Shown here piece after piece: positions 51,658 through 59,380 of a DNA stretch of 64,000 nucleotides; positions within the stretch are counted from its first letter, which is position 1, and every line of letters begins with the position of its first letter. The stretch lies in NCBI RefSeq assembly GCF_001305855.1, contig NZ_LIXZ01000002.1, positions 186,001-250,000 of the forward strand. The letters run 5' to 3'. Origin of the DNA: Rossellomorea vietnamensis (GTDB lineage Bacteria; Bacillota; Bacilli; Bacillales; Bacillaceae_B). The notes beneath the pieces are model-generated. The model worked only from the letters and a program-made list of their open reading frames with translations. It was not told where the DNA came from and ran no database searches. A program made the translations under genes and the position numbers.

Positions 51658-52503
51658 TCACACATGATGAGTTTCTCTTGTTTCTTCAATCTGTTCAAGA
51701 TGCCCTTTTGCATGTCCCGCTACCATCTTGATCATTTTTCTAACGGTCAGCTCACCCTGGTCTTCCGTTTGAATTTTTCTATCGAGGGAGTCCGGTAAGC
51801 TCTCACAAAGATTTAGTACGTGCTCCCGTATTAATTTAAAAAGGGATACCTCGGTTTCGATTGATCGACCTTTGTAATTCGTTCCCGTTTCCCATAGATT
51901 GGGGTCGTATGGGTTATTCTTATAATTTCTACCGTCTTCAGCCAACGCAAACTTAATACGATGGAACATGGTTAAGTCCGAATCAATGAAATGTAGCACG
52001 GTTTGCCGAATGGACCATTTGCCTTCAGCTCTAACCAAGTCCAAATCATCGTTAGATAACCCTTTTAGCACGGTATCTATTCGATCGATCCCACTTTTAT
52101 ATAGCGATAATATCTCTTCGTCTGACATAAACAACTCTTCCCAATGTGAAACGATGAACCCATCTGGATCCTTCACCATAATTAACTGGCCAAACCCTGG
52201 ATCTACTTCCAGTTCATAATCAACTTGTTCTTCCTCAAACTTTCGCTTCAGGTTCTCAATTTTCTCTCCCATAATATAAAACCGCTGGCCCGTATCAGGT
52301 TTGACAAAAGCGTCATCGGTATACTCCTTAAAATTCTCTTGGTTTCCTTCCGTGAATAAAACCGCCCCACCACTAGGAAGCCTCCACTGTGCAACCGCAT
52401 CTTTTCTCCATTCCTCACTCCCACCAAATACTTTACGATAGAATGAAAGAGATCGTTCAAGATCATCCACCCTTAAAACCAATCTAGGCTTTGCATTTTG
52501 CAT
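51658..52503 (-). CDS. two-domain protein: glyoxalase/VOC plus DinB-like metal-dependent domain
   Basis: A 281-residue fusion. Residues 1-122 are a VOC/glyoxalase domain (PRLVLRVDDLERSLSFYRKVFGG, MVKDPDGFIVSHWEE). Residues 130-278 are a DinB four-helix domain, with the His triad visible as VLHFIDSD (near 170) and GHAKGHLEQI (two His near the end). DinB domains use thiols such as bacillithiol for transfer reactions; VOC domains bind small molecules, so a thiol-conjugating function is possible (inference). GGAGGGTG before the ATG. Confidence 0.87.
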   Translation of the reverse strand: MQNAKPRLVLRVDDLERSLSFYRKVFGGSEEWRKDAVAQWRLPSGGAVLFTEGNQENFKEYTDDAFVKPDTGQRFYIMGEKIENLKRKFEEEQVDYELEVDPGFGQLIMVKDPDGFIVSHWEELFMSDEEILSLYKSGIDRIDTVLKGLSNDDLDLVRAEGKWSIRQTVLHFIDSDLTMFHRIKFALAEDGRNYKNNPYDPNLWETGTNYKGRSIETEVSLFKLIREHVLNLCESLPDSLDRKIQTEDQGELTVRKMIKMVAGHAKGHLEQIEETRETHHV

Positions 52504-52532
52504 ATTTTCACCCTCCGAAAAAATGTGTTTTC

Positions 52533-52883
52533 CTAACTAACCCTGGTCCCTTGATGAAAAACCATCTGCCATCTTTCATCTATCCATTTCCAAATGGAAC
52601 TCCTCAACGAGTGCTGTTGCGTTTCTTCATTAAAAATTCTATATGTACTCAATATGATTTCATCGGATAAAGGATGAATTTCGAACTGGTCCATTGTCAT
52701 CTGGACTGTTCCTATTCCTCCATCACTGATTTCCTCATCTTGATAAAGAATCTTACCCGAACTCCCAATTTCAAAAAATCCCTCTGCGAGAATCCGGCTG
52801 AGTTCTGTTTTGGATGAACGAGTTTCTGGTTTTAATAATTTTTCTTCTAGGTGTTGGAGTTGTTCTTTTAAAGTATTATTCAT
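52533..52883 (-). CDS. DUF4440/SnoaL-like small protein
   Basis: A 116-residue protein with the nuclear-transport-factor-2-like pattern: N-terminal helices (LKEQLQHLEEKLLKPETRSSKTELSRILAEGFFEIGSSGKI) then strands ending in SSIWKWIDERWQMVFHQGTRVS. This C-terminal W-x-M-VFHQGT run is typical of DUF4440. No catalytic residues assigned. Overlaps the end of the upstream HAD gene by 8 bases, so coupled. Confidence 0.83.
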   Translation of the reverse strand: MNNTLKEQLQHLEEKLLKPETRSSKTELSRILAEGFFEIGSSGKILYQDEEISDGGIGTVQMTMDQFEIHPLSDEIILSTYRIFNEETQQHSLRSSIWKWIDERWQMVFHQGTRVS

Positions 52884-53649
52884 AACTTTCTTCTTCCCCT
52901 TTTGAACTGCTCAAACTGCTACTCACCAAAATATCTCTTATTTCCATAATAGAAGTCACCATTGCGTACGGAGTATGATCCGTTGGCTTTTCTTCCCCTC
53001 TGAAATTAACCCATATCGCTTCCATCCCTGCTTCCATGGGGCCAACTACATCATGCGTCCACGAGTCACCTATGAATATCGTCTCCTCGGGTTTCTTATT
53101 AAATGCTTCTAGAGCAATAGTATAGATTCTAGAATCAGGCTTTCTAATACCTAATGGTTCTGCATGAATGATCTTATCTTGGCCGAATACATCCCCTAAA
53201 CCCATATTGATTATCTTTTGTTGAGGGTCATAAAGTCCGTTCGTAACAATTCCAACTTCATAATGCTTAGTCAGTTCATTCATTAAATTTAATACGTATT
53301 CGTCAACCGTTATAAAGTTCATACTTGCGTTAAGAAAGAGTGATTCAAGCTGATTTATTTCCTCAATCTTTGCTTTCACGTCAAAGGAATCAAGGGCACT
53401 CTTCCATCTTTCTCTTTTAAATTCAGATGTAGTTAGTTCACCCCTTACAAGTTTATCTATTAGAAATCTTGGAGGTTGTTTTATTTTCTTCAAAAATTGT
53501 TGTTCGTCCATTCCCTTTGTCAATGGATGTTCGGCAAGAGTCTGAGCCAGCCCATCGTCAAACCATGTTGAATTTTCAAGCAGTGTGTCATCCAGGTCAA
53601 ATAAAAGAAGGCTATACTTTTTCATTGGCTTATATGTCAGATTCACCAT
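52876..53649 (-). CDS. HAD superfamily hydrolase, YjjG/nucleotidase-like
   Basis: A 257-residue HAD-IA phosphatase: LLFDLDDTLLENS (nucleophile Asp and Asp+2), helical C1 cap (about 30-110), VGIVTNGLYDPQQKI (motif II), GIRKPDSRIY (motif III Lys) and TIFIGDSWTHDVVGPMEAGMEAIWV (motif IV). Close in architecture to YjjG/YfnB-type pyrimidine nucleotidases. Start at ATG 53649 after AAGGAGTGG. Coupled with the DUF4440 gene. Confidence 0.9.
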   Translation of the reverse strand: MVNLTYKPMKKYSLLLFDLDDTLLENSTWFDDGLAQTLAEHPLTKGMDEQQFLKKIKQPPRFLIDKLVRGELTTSEFKRERWKSALDSFDVKAKIEEINQLESLFLNASMNFITVDEYVLNLMNELTKHYEVGIVTNGLYDPQQKIINMGLGDVFGQDKIIHAEPLGIRKPDSRIYTIALEAFNKKPEETIFIGDSWTHDVVGPMEAGMEAIWVNFRGEEKPTDHTPYAMVTSIMEIRDILVSSSLSSSKGEEESYE

Positions 53650-53658
53650 AACCACTCC

Positions 53659-54231
53659 TTACGAATGAAACCGTCCCATCACCACGGTATTGTAGTAACG
53701 TCCATCCGATAAAAATTTGTCTCTTTTCAATACTCCCTCCACTTCAAACCCGTTGTTTTTATAGAGCTTGATGGCTTTTTCATTTGTTTCGAGCACATTC
53801 AACGTGATCTTCTTAATGTCGCTGTCGTCAGCCCAACGTATGCTCTCTTTTAATAGATTTTTTCCGATGCCGTATCCCCAGAATTCCTGTAAGACGCATA
53901 CCCCAAACTCTACTTTATGAGCGATCCGCTTTAATGATGTCCCCTCACATCTGGAGAAACCGGCGATCCTGTCCTCGACTTCACAAACCAGGAAGAGATT
54001 TCTCGGACTCTCTGAATCTTCTTTGATGATTTGAATGAAGCCTTCTTCATCTATATACGCCTCTCCTCTTTCCCTGTCGAGGTTTTCCGTTTCTCCGTCT
54101 GCCTGGAGCCGTACTTCTGACAGTTTCTGAGCATCAACTTCTCTTGCTGACCTTATGGTATAGGTTAGATTACGAATATGAAATTCTATTGGATGAATAA
54201 TGATATCGATCCACTCCTTGAACTTGCTCAT
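53659..54231 (-). CDS. GNAT family N-acetyltransferase
   Basis: A 190-residue acetyltransferase: FHIRNLTYTIRSAREVDAQKLSEVRLQADGET at the N-terminus, VEFGVCVLQEFWGYGIGKNLLKESIRWA (acetyl-CoA loop) and NEKAIKLYKNNGFEVEGVLKRDKFLSDGRYYNTVVMGRF at the end. RimJ-like. The ribosome site before ATG 54231 is poor. The gene is 9 bp upstream of the HAD gene. Confidence 0.87.
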   Translation of the reverse strand: MSKFKEWIDIIIHPIEFHIRNLTYTIRSAREVDAQKLSEVRLQADGETENLDRERGEAYIDEEGFIQIIKEDSESPRNLFLVCEVEDRIAGFSRCEGTSLKRIAHKVEFGVCVLQEFWGYGIGKNLLKESIRWADDSDIKKITLNVLETNEKAIKLYKNNGFEVEGVLKRDKFLSDGRYYNTVVMGRFHS

Positions 54232-54283
54232 TACACTCTGAAACCATTATCCATTAATTTCTAATTCCTAACAATAGTTAACT

Positions 54284-55069
54284 TCAAGAAGTAGCACTTG
54301 AATACCTACTTAACCCCTTCCACCATAAAAATTTCGTGAAAAGTGAGATCATAAAAGTCACCAACAACAATCCCACCATCTGAATGAATGAAATCCCCTG
54401 AAACAGAGCATACGTCGGAGTCGCAGCTACAATACCAACAGGAACGAGTGTATAAAGGAGCCATTTTATCATCGGAGGATACAAATCAACCGGGTACTTT
54501 CCCATCGTCCATATACTTGAAAACAGGATAAAGCCTCCCCCTGTTCTGCCAAGCCAAAATGACAACGTGCCGATCCACATTCTGAAGGAGTAACTGATGA
54601 TGAGAGAACATGCTAGTAGAATGATAAACTGAATGAAATGAAGAGAAACCATTCCTTTTTGAAAAAAGGCTGCCCCCGTTATTATGGTAAATCCAAGTAT
54701 GATGTCAGTGAGTGCCCATACATTGCAACTCCCGAAGCTAGCAAGGAACTGGGCATCTTCAGGAAGTAAGAGTGTTTCATCTAAATGACCGTCAACTACC
54801 TTATCTGGAAGTGCTTCAATGTTCCCCATGACAAATAGCGAAAGGACTCCTGCCACCAACTGATAGACTCCTAATAACGTGACGATTTCTAAAAGCGTCC
54901 ACCCTGCCAGGGAATCTGTAAACTGAAATACAATCCTGAGGCCGAATACCCCGCTTGCAAAATAGAATAGTGTAGATAGAGCCTGTGTAAGAAAATTAAC
55001 CCGGTAAGGCAGCTGCGTCATGAGTGACGTTCTAAAGAACAGGAATACTAAAGCCAGCTTTTTTCTCAT
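54284..55069 (-). CDS. ABC-2 type transporter permease (second subunit)
   Basis: A 261-residue permease with six membrane segments, of the uncharacterised ABC-2 group found as the second permease of a three-gene exporter set (the COG3694 type). LLGVYQLVAGVLSLFVMGNIEALPDKVVDGHLDETLLLP is characteristic: an amphipathic loop after segment three. It forms an operon with the ATPase and first permease (55890-56864 and 55074-55886), with only a few bases between genes. Confidence 0.87.
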   Translation of the reverse strand: MRKKLALVFLFFRTSLMTQLPYRVNFLTQALSTLFYFASGVFGLRIVFQFTDSLAGWTLLEIVTLLGVYQLVAGVLSLFVMGNIEALPDKVVDGHLDETLLLPEDAQFLASFGSCNVWALTDIILGFTIITGAAFFQKGMVSLHFIQFIILLACSLIISYSFRMWIGTLSFWLGRTGGGFILFSSIWTMGKYPVDLYPPMIKWLLYTLVPVGIVAATPTYALFQGISFIQMVGLLLVTFMISLFTKFLWWKGLSRYSSATS

Positions 55070-55073
55070 CTTA

Positions 55074-55886
55074 CTAACCTCCTAGAGCAGAATATCTTTT
55101 AATACCTTTTTTATAAACCAGGTTACACAAGAACAGCAGAATCATGATCCATCCTGCCTGCAGAAGAAGTCCGTGAGTAAGAGAGACACCTTTAGTCCCG
55201 GTCAGTATTTCAGCCGGGAAGCCTAACATCCCGTAAAAGGGGGTGTAGTACAACCAATCACTGAACGCTCCATTTATAAGAAACAGCGGTGCCACTTCTC
55301 CCCCGATAAAAAAGAACGCCACTTCCCCTGCGTTTACTAATGATTGTGTTTTCTCTGTCCAGAAGGCAGCGAGGGTCAACAAATAAAGCCATAGAAAACG
55401 AAGGACGCATGCATTGATGACTGTAAGGATAAAGAGTGAAATCCGTGTAACCGATGCTGTACTTTCCGGGCTTAGCCAAATCCAGAGACCGATGACCAAG
55501 GGGACCGAAACGGTATATGACACCACTTTCACAGCGAGGTTTTCCCCTATGACGACATAAAGCAAATGATGGGGCTTCAAGAGAAGATTGGTTAATTCAC
55601 CATTGTAGATTTGCATCCCCAGCATATGGTGTTCATACGAAACCGTCAGCTGCCGCACCATGACAATCGCTAAATAGTAGATCAGGAACTGACTGGAACC
55701 CCAACCCCCAACAACCTGTCCTTCTGCCGTGACCGTTTGCCAAACAAATAACGAAACCAAGGGGGTGATCAAATGAGAAAAGACGAGCAGGTAAATAAAC
55801 GACCTCCAGCTAAACACATCCATCGTCTTCCACACCGTATAACCTTTAAGCAGACGGTAACCGTTAAGAACAGCGACTCTACTCAT
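55074..55886 (-). CDS. ABC-2 type transporter permease (first subunit)
   Basis: A 270-residue permease with six membrane segments, of the COG4587 type. GMQIYNGELTNLLLKPHHLLYVVIGENLAVK matches the amphipathic loop found also in the partner permease, suggesting the two arose by duplication and form a heterodimer. AGGTGGTG precedes the ATG. Four bases after the ATPase gene. Exported substrate unknown. Confidence 0.87.
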   Translation of the reverse strand: MSRVAVLNGYRLLKGYTVWKTMDVFSWRSFIYLLVFSHLITPLVSLFVWQTVTAEGQVVGGWGSSQFLIYYLAIVMVRQLTVSYEHHMLGMQIYNGELTNLLLKPHHLLYVVIGENLAVKVVSYTVSVPLVIGLWIWLSPESTASVTRISLFILTVINACVLRFLWLYLLTLAAFWTEKTQSLVNAGEVAFFFIGGEVAPLFLINGAFSDWLYYTPFYGMLGFPAEILTGTKGVSLTHGLLLQAGWIMILLFLCNLVYKKGIKRYSALGG

Positions 55887-55889
55887 CCT

Positions 55890-56864
55890 TTACACCACCT
55901 CAGCTGCGTATAATTGTTGGAGCGTATTGTCAAATGGCGGTTGTTCAACGGTTAAGTCAAGAATGGAAAAGTTCGACAGTAAGCGGGCGGTCACGGAAGG
56001 AACGTGTTGATTCGAAACGCGCATGGTGTACTTCCCATCCTGTGTATCTATTACCAATTTAGATAAGTCAGCAGGCAGGACGCTTGACTCTTCAAGGGTA
56101 AAAACAATGAATTTATAGGGAGTCAACTGATTGACCATGTGATTGATACCTCCATCAAAACGTAATCTTCCTTTATCAATGACCATCACTCTCTTGCACA
56201 GCTGAGTCACATCCTCCATGTAGTGGGAGGTTAACAGAATCGTCGCATTCGTTTCCCGATTGTATTCTTTCAAGAAATGCCGAATGCGTTGCTGGGCATT
56301 GGAATCAAGACCAATTGTCGGTTCATCTAAAAACAGGACCTCCGGGTTGTACACCAGTGAACAGGCTAACCCACAACGCATCCTTTCTCCTAAAGAAAGA
56401 GTTCTAAGCGGCTTTTTATAATATGGCTCGATCTGCAGCCAATCGACGATTTTACCTAGATCCCTGGTGAAATCCTTATAATCGATGTCATATATTATCC
56501 TCTGCATGTGAAGTGCATCCAGTGCCGTCAAGTCAGCCGGTGCAAAGAGAGGTTTGCTTCCCCGAATCAAGGCGATTTTCTTCAAATAAACATGTTGGCG
56601 TTGATGGGGTTTAAATCCGAGAACCGTTACGTCTCCTCTTGAAGGATGCAAGATGCCACTAAGCATTTTTAAAGTGGTGCTCTTTCCTGCCCCGTTCGAT
56701 CCGATAAACCCAACCATCTCCCCTTTCCTGATTTCAAAAGAAAGATCCGTTACAGCACATATCTCCTTTTTCTTACGTTTAATAAAACTTGATAAAGCCC
56801 CTTTGAGCCCCGATTCCCTGACAGGGACTTCATAGGTCTTCCCTAAATTTCGAACCTGCAGCAT
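55890..56864 (-). CDS. ABC transporter ATP-binding protein
   Basis: A 324-residue ATPase (COG4586 type): Walker A GFIGSNGAGKSTTLKMLSG (about 54-72), signature LSLGERMRCGLACSLVYNPE, Walker B VLFLDEPTIGLD and switch LLTSHYMEDV. The signature reads LSLGE, close to the canonical LSGGQ. A C-terminal extension (about 250-324) is usual in exporters. First gene of the operon; the promoter faces a MerR-type regulator gene (see 56908-56938). Confidence 0.92.
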   Translation of the reverse strand: MLQVRNLGKTYEVPVRESGLKGALSSFIKRKKKEICAVTDLSFEIRKGEMVGFIGSNGAGKSTTLKMLSGILHPSRGDVTVLGFKPHQRQHVYLKKIALIRGSKPLFAPADLTALDALHMQRIIYDIDYKDFTRDLGKIVDWLQIEPYYKKPLRTLSLGERMRCGLACSLVYNPEVLFLDEPTIGLDSNAQQRIRHFLKEYNRETNATILLTSHYMEDVTQLCKRVMVIDKGRLRFDGGINHMVNQLTPYKFIVFTLEESSVLPADLSKLVIDTQDGKYTMRVSNQHVPSVTARLLSNFSILDLTVEQPPFDNTLQQLYAAEVV

Positions 56865-56907
56865 GTTACCTCTCCCTTTCTCTCGATTGAAAATTTGAAA
56901 TATTTTA

Positions 56908-56938
56908 CTTATACTTTAATCGTAGCACTCTGTTGCAA
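56908..56938 (-). promoter_or_regulatory. MerR-type promoter of the ABC exporter operon
   Basis: On the minus strand TTGCAA (56938-56933) and TATAAG (56913-56908) are separated by 19 bp, longer than the usual 17 and typical of promoters that MerR-family activators realign. The spacer contains CTACGATTA (56926-56918). The same nonamer, as TAATCGTAG, recurs at 56968-56976 ahead of the regulator gene. Operator role is inferred. Confidence 0.55.
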
Positions 56939-57041
56939 GGTTCGAGGGTTATTCAGAATGGATATGGTAATCGTAGTGAAAAACCATTAAAAGCCGGAAT
57001 GAGAGTTCCATGTTTTATTTCAATGTTTGGAGAGATACTCG

Positions 57042-57779
57042 ATGAGTTCACGTTATTACAGGGGAATTGAAATCACCAGGTCATTTAACTTAAGTGCAGA
57101 CCTGCTCAGAAAATACGAAGCATGGGGATTCATTCCCCATGCCCCAAGAGGAAAAAACAACTATCGCCAATACACCGACATCCATAAAAAATTTTTCGAA
57201 GCATCACGTCAGATGATGGCTGGATATTCATGGACAGAAGTAGCGAAAATGATGAGGCACCTCGTGAATAAAGAACGGGAAGCGGCTATTATTCTGGCAG
57301 TTGAGTTTCAGGCAGAACTGGTTAACAACTATGAAGAAAGCACGTTGGTCATAGAGCAATTGCAATCAACTTTAAGCAGCCAGGATATCACACCACAGGT
57401 TCAAATGGATGGACCCGTCACGTACAAAGAAGTGTCCAAGCGATTAAGCCTGCCAATTTCCACTTTGAGAGTGTGGGAACAGCAAGAGCTATTTGAAGCA
57501 AGCAGAGGAGAAAATAATTACCGGTATTTCGATGGGGCATTAATAAACAAGCTGTTCATTATAAAACTACTGCGATTATCCGGTATGGGATTCGAGCAAT
57601 GCAGAGAGATCCTTAAAGGAATTGAGAAGAAAAACTACCGAGACATCCTGCCCATCCTTCAAAGCCGGATCGTGGATATGAGGGAACAAATGAGTAAGGG
57701 ATTGAAGTCATTGGGGACGTTGAATGAGTTGGTCACTTATTTAGAAGGGGTAGATTATTTTAGTGAAGAGGAATGTTAA
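57042..57779 (+). CDS. MerR-family regulator with two helix-turn-helix domains
   Basis: A 245-residue regulator with two MerR-type DNA-binding modules: the first at about 10-75 (RSFNLSADLLRKYEAWGFIPHAPRGKNNYRQYTD) and the second at about 125-195 (TYKEVSKRLSLPISTLRVWEQQELFEASRGENNYRYFD ... FIIKLLRLSGMGFEQCREIL). Both retain the E-x-x-G/E-L-F/I-x-P and NNYR-Y segments. It lacks a long ligand domain. Start at ATG 57042 after GGAGAG; a TTG upstream overlaps the ribosome site. Divergent from the ABC exporter operon, its likely target. Confidence 0.85.
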   Translation: MSSRYYRGIEITRSFNLSADLLRKYEAWGFIPHAPRGKNNYRQYTDIHKKFFEASRQMMAGYSWTEVAKMMRHLVNKEREAAIILAVEFQAELVNNYEESTLVIEQLQSTLSSQDITPQVQMDGPVTYKEVSKRLSLPISTLRVWEQQELFEASRGENNYRYFDGALINKLFIIKLLRLSGMGFEQCREILKGIEKKNYRDILPILQSRIVDMREQMSKGLKSLGTLNELVTYLEGVDYFSEEEC

Positions 57780-57915
57780 AGTTTTTATACAGTGGTTTCA
57801 TTGTTAAGTCTTTCAATTCAATCTAATACTTGGCCACAACCCTAAACAAGGGAAAAACCGACAAATTTGCCTCTAAACAAAGATCTGGCCGTCCCTTTGG
57901 TTTAGTATCACTGGT

Positions 57916-58254
57916 TTAGAAGATTTTTTTCAACACAAGGTCTTGTAAAAATAAAATCATCCCCCACCCAAATACTCCGATTCCAATAGATAAAAATAAG
58001 TTAATCGAGTGTTGAATCCCAAGATAAACGATGGCTAAAAGAATCGCAGTCGCCGGGAATCCCCAAAGGACCCCTAATGCAAATTTGCTTATTTCAGTGG
58101 ATTGTTCTCCTTGAATGTACAGCCAGATAATACTTAGTAAACTTACTAAAGGCAGTGCTGCAATTATGCCTCCGTATGAAGGAAATCTTCTTGAAATCTC
58201 AGTCACCACACCTATAATAATTGCCGATACAATAATTTTTGCCATCATGTACAT
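57916..58254 (-). CDS. DUF3147 family membrane protein
   Basis: A 112-residue protein with four hydrophobic segments (IIVSAIIIGVVTEISRRF, GGIIAALPLVSLLSIIWLYI, FALGVLWGFPATAILLAIVYLGI, LFLSIGIGVFGWGMILFL). The SYGGIIAALPLVSLLSIIWLY segment is diagnostic of DUF3147. Function unknown. Overlaps the stop of the MarR gene by 10 bases, so coupled and under the same operator. Confidence 0.85.
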   Translation of the reverse strand: MYMMAKIIVSAIIIGVVTEISRRFPSYGGIIAALPLVSLLSIIWLYIQGEQSTEISKFALGVLWGFPATAILLAIVYLGIQHSINLFLSIGIGVFGWGMILFLQDLVLKKIF

Positions 58255-58661
58255 TCTTTTGCCCTCTTACTTAGTATTTTGAGGGCTTGTTCAACCAGTT
58301 CCCCTTCATTTTCGTTCAGTTGCTCCAGAACCTTTCCAAGTTTTTCTTCATCCAAGCTTGTATTCCTATACAGAACCTCTTCCCCTGATTCTGTTAAACT
58401 CAAGATTACTTTTCGTTCATCATGGGGATCTCTCACCTTCACTAAATACCCTTTTTCAATCGTTCTTTTTACATGCTCTGATGCAGTATTATGAGAAACT
58501 TGTAAGTATGAAGCAATTTCATTTACCCCAACCCCTGACTTCTTGTCTACAAGTTGAAGAATACGCACCACCTGGTGAGAAATTTTTTCTCTATGGAGAT
58601 AATGCAAATGAAAATAAATATCCGTCCAATACTGATTTAACAACTTAAGTTTATCTTTCAA
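58245..58661 (-). CDS. MarR family transcriptional regulator
   Basis: A 138-residue regulator with a winged helix (VGVNEIASYLQVSHNTASEHVKRTIEKGYLVKVRDPHDERKVILSLTESG, about 43-92). This includes the recognition helix and the D-x-R-D/E-R-K wing of the MarR family. Start at TTG 58661 after AAAGGGGTG. The operator-like palindrome lies just upstream (58692-58714). It probably represses itself and the coupled DUF3147 gene. No ligand predicted. Confidence 0.88.
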   Translation of the reverse strand: MKDKLKLLNQYWTDIYFHLHYLHREKISHQVVRILQLVDKKSGVGVNEIASYLQVSHNTASEHVKRTIEKGYLVKVRDPHDERKVILSLTESGEEVLYRNTSLDEEKLGKVLEQLNENEGELVEQALKILSKRAKECT

Positions 58662-58678
58662 AAAAACACCCCTTTACA

Positions 58679-58714
58679 TCGTTAATAAAGATTATATCGT
58701 AATTAACGATATAA
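58679..58714. promoter_or_regulatory. probable MarR operator
   Basis: TTATATCGT (58692-58700) and ACGATATAA (58706-58714) form a perfect inverted repeat with a 5-base spacer. A third partial copy, ATCGTTAAT, lies at 58679-58687. It stands 18-53 bp before the MarR start codon. Confidence 0.7.
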
Positions 58715-58740
58715 AAGAAAGGTTTTTTATTTTTTATATA

Positions 58741-58781
58741 GAAAAAAGCTGAAGATCATTTATGATCCCAGCTTTTTAATT
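58741..58781 (-). terminator. rho-independent terminator after the DinB-family pseudogene
   Basis: AAAAAGCTG (58743-58751) pairs with CAGCTTTTT (58769-58777), with an inner GATCAT/ATGATC stem and T runs on both strands. Confidence 0.85.
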
Positions 58782-58795
58782 TCACTTCCCACCAT

Positions 58796-59266
58796 TCACC
58801 TCTGCGACGGCCATGACCCCTGCATCTTCCTCAATTGAATGATCTGACCCGTATGATAAGCATCGTGCAGCATGATGTCCAACAATTTCTCTTCTAAAGA
58901 ATTTTCTTCAAGCATTTCACTCGTTGTTTTACTAAGCGCTTCCCTTAAGTGTCGTTGGGACGATTCAACACGCTTAACGACTGCTTTCCATTCCTTATCC
59001 TCATTTATTTGTTCCGTAAGATAGAAAGTATCATTGCCATCGAGAGTTTGAGTCCATTCACGGCCTTCCAATTGTGCCGTCAGTCTTTCTTTGTAATAAG
59101 TAAGGTGATTCACATTCTCCCATATGGTTTTCGTCGATTCTCCATCCGGTCTCCAACAAGCCTGTTCTGCCGTGAGTCCTTCGATTGCAGGTTTTAACGG
59201 AGCATACTAGCTTTCCTGGTCGAATGTGGTATCGAGCATTCTTAAGAGTAGATCAGTACGATTCAT
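58796..59266 (-). pseudogene. DinB family gene with an in-frame amber stop
   Basis: AGGAGGAAGACG and ATG (59266) start a frame of 156 codons that codon 20 interrupts: TAG at 59209-59207. After the stop the frame continues as YAPLKPAIEGLTAEQACWRPDGEST ... VNHLTYYKERLTAQLEGREW ... HDAYHTGQIIQLRKMQG, a complete DinB four-helix domain with metal His in VNHLTYY and DAYHTGQ. A one-base change from TGG (Trp, common at this position) would explain the stop. The rest looks intact, so decay is recent, or the stop is suppressed, or a sequencing error is present. Internal ATG starts would lose helix one. Confidence 0.82.
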
Positions 59267-59380
59267 TTTCGTCTTCCTCCTACAAATTAATATATCTACT
59301 AAGTATTTCATCAAAGATTAGATAATTCCTTTTAAAAATACAAAATAGAAACCCCTTCTCCAACATCCCAGCATTCTTAT

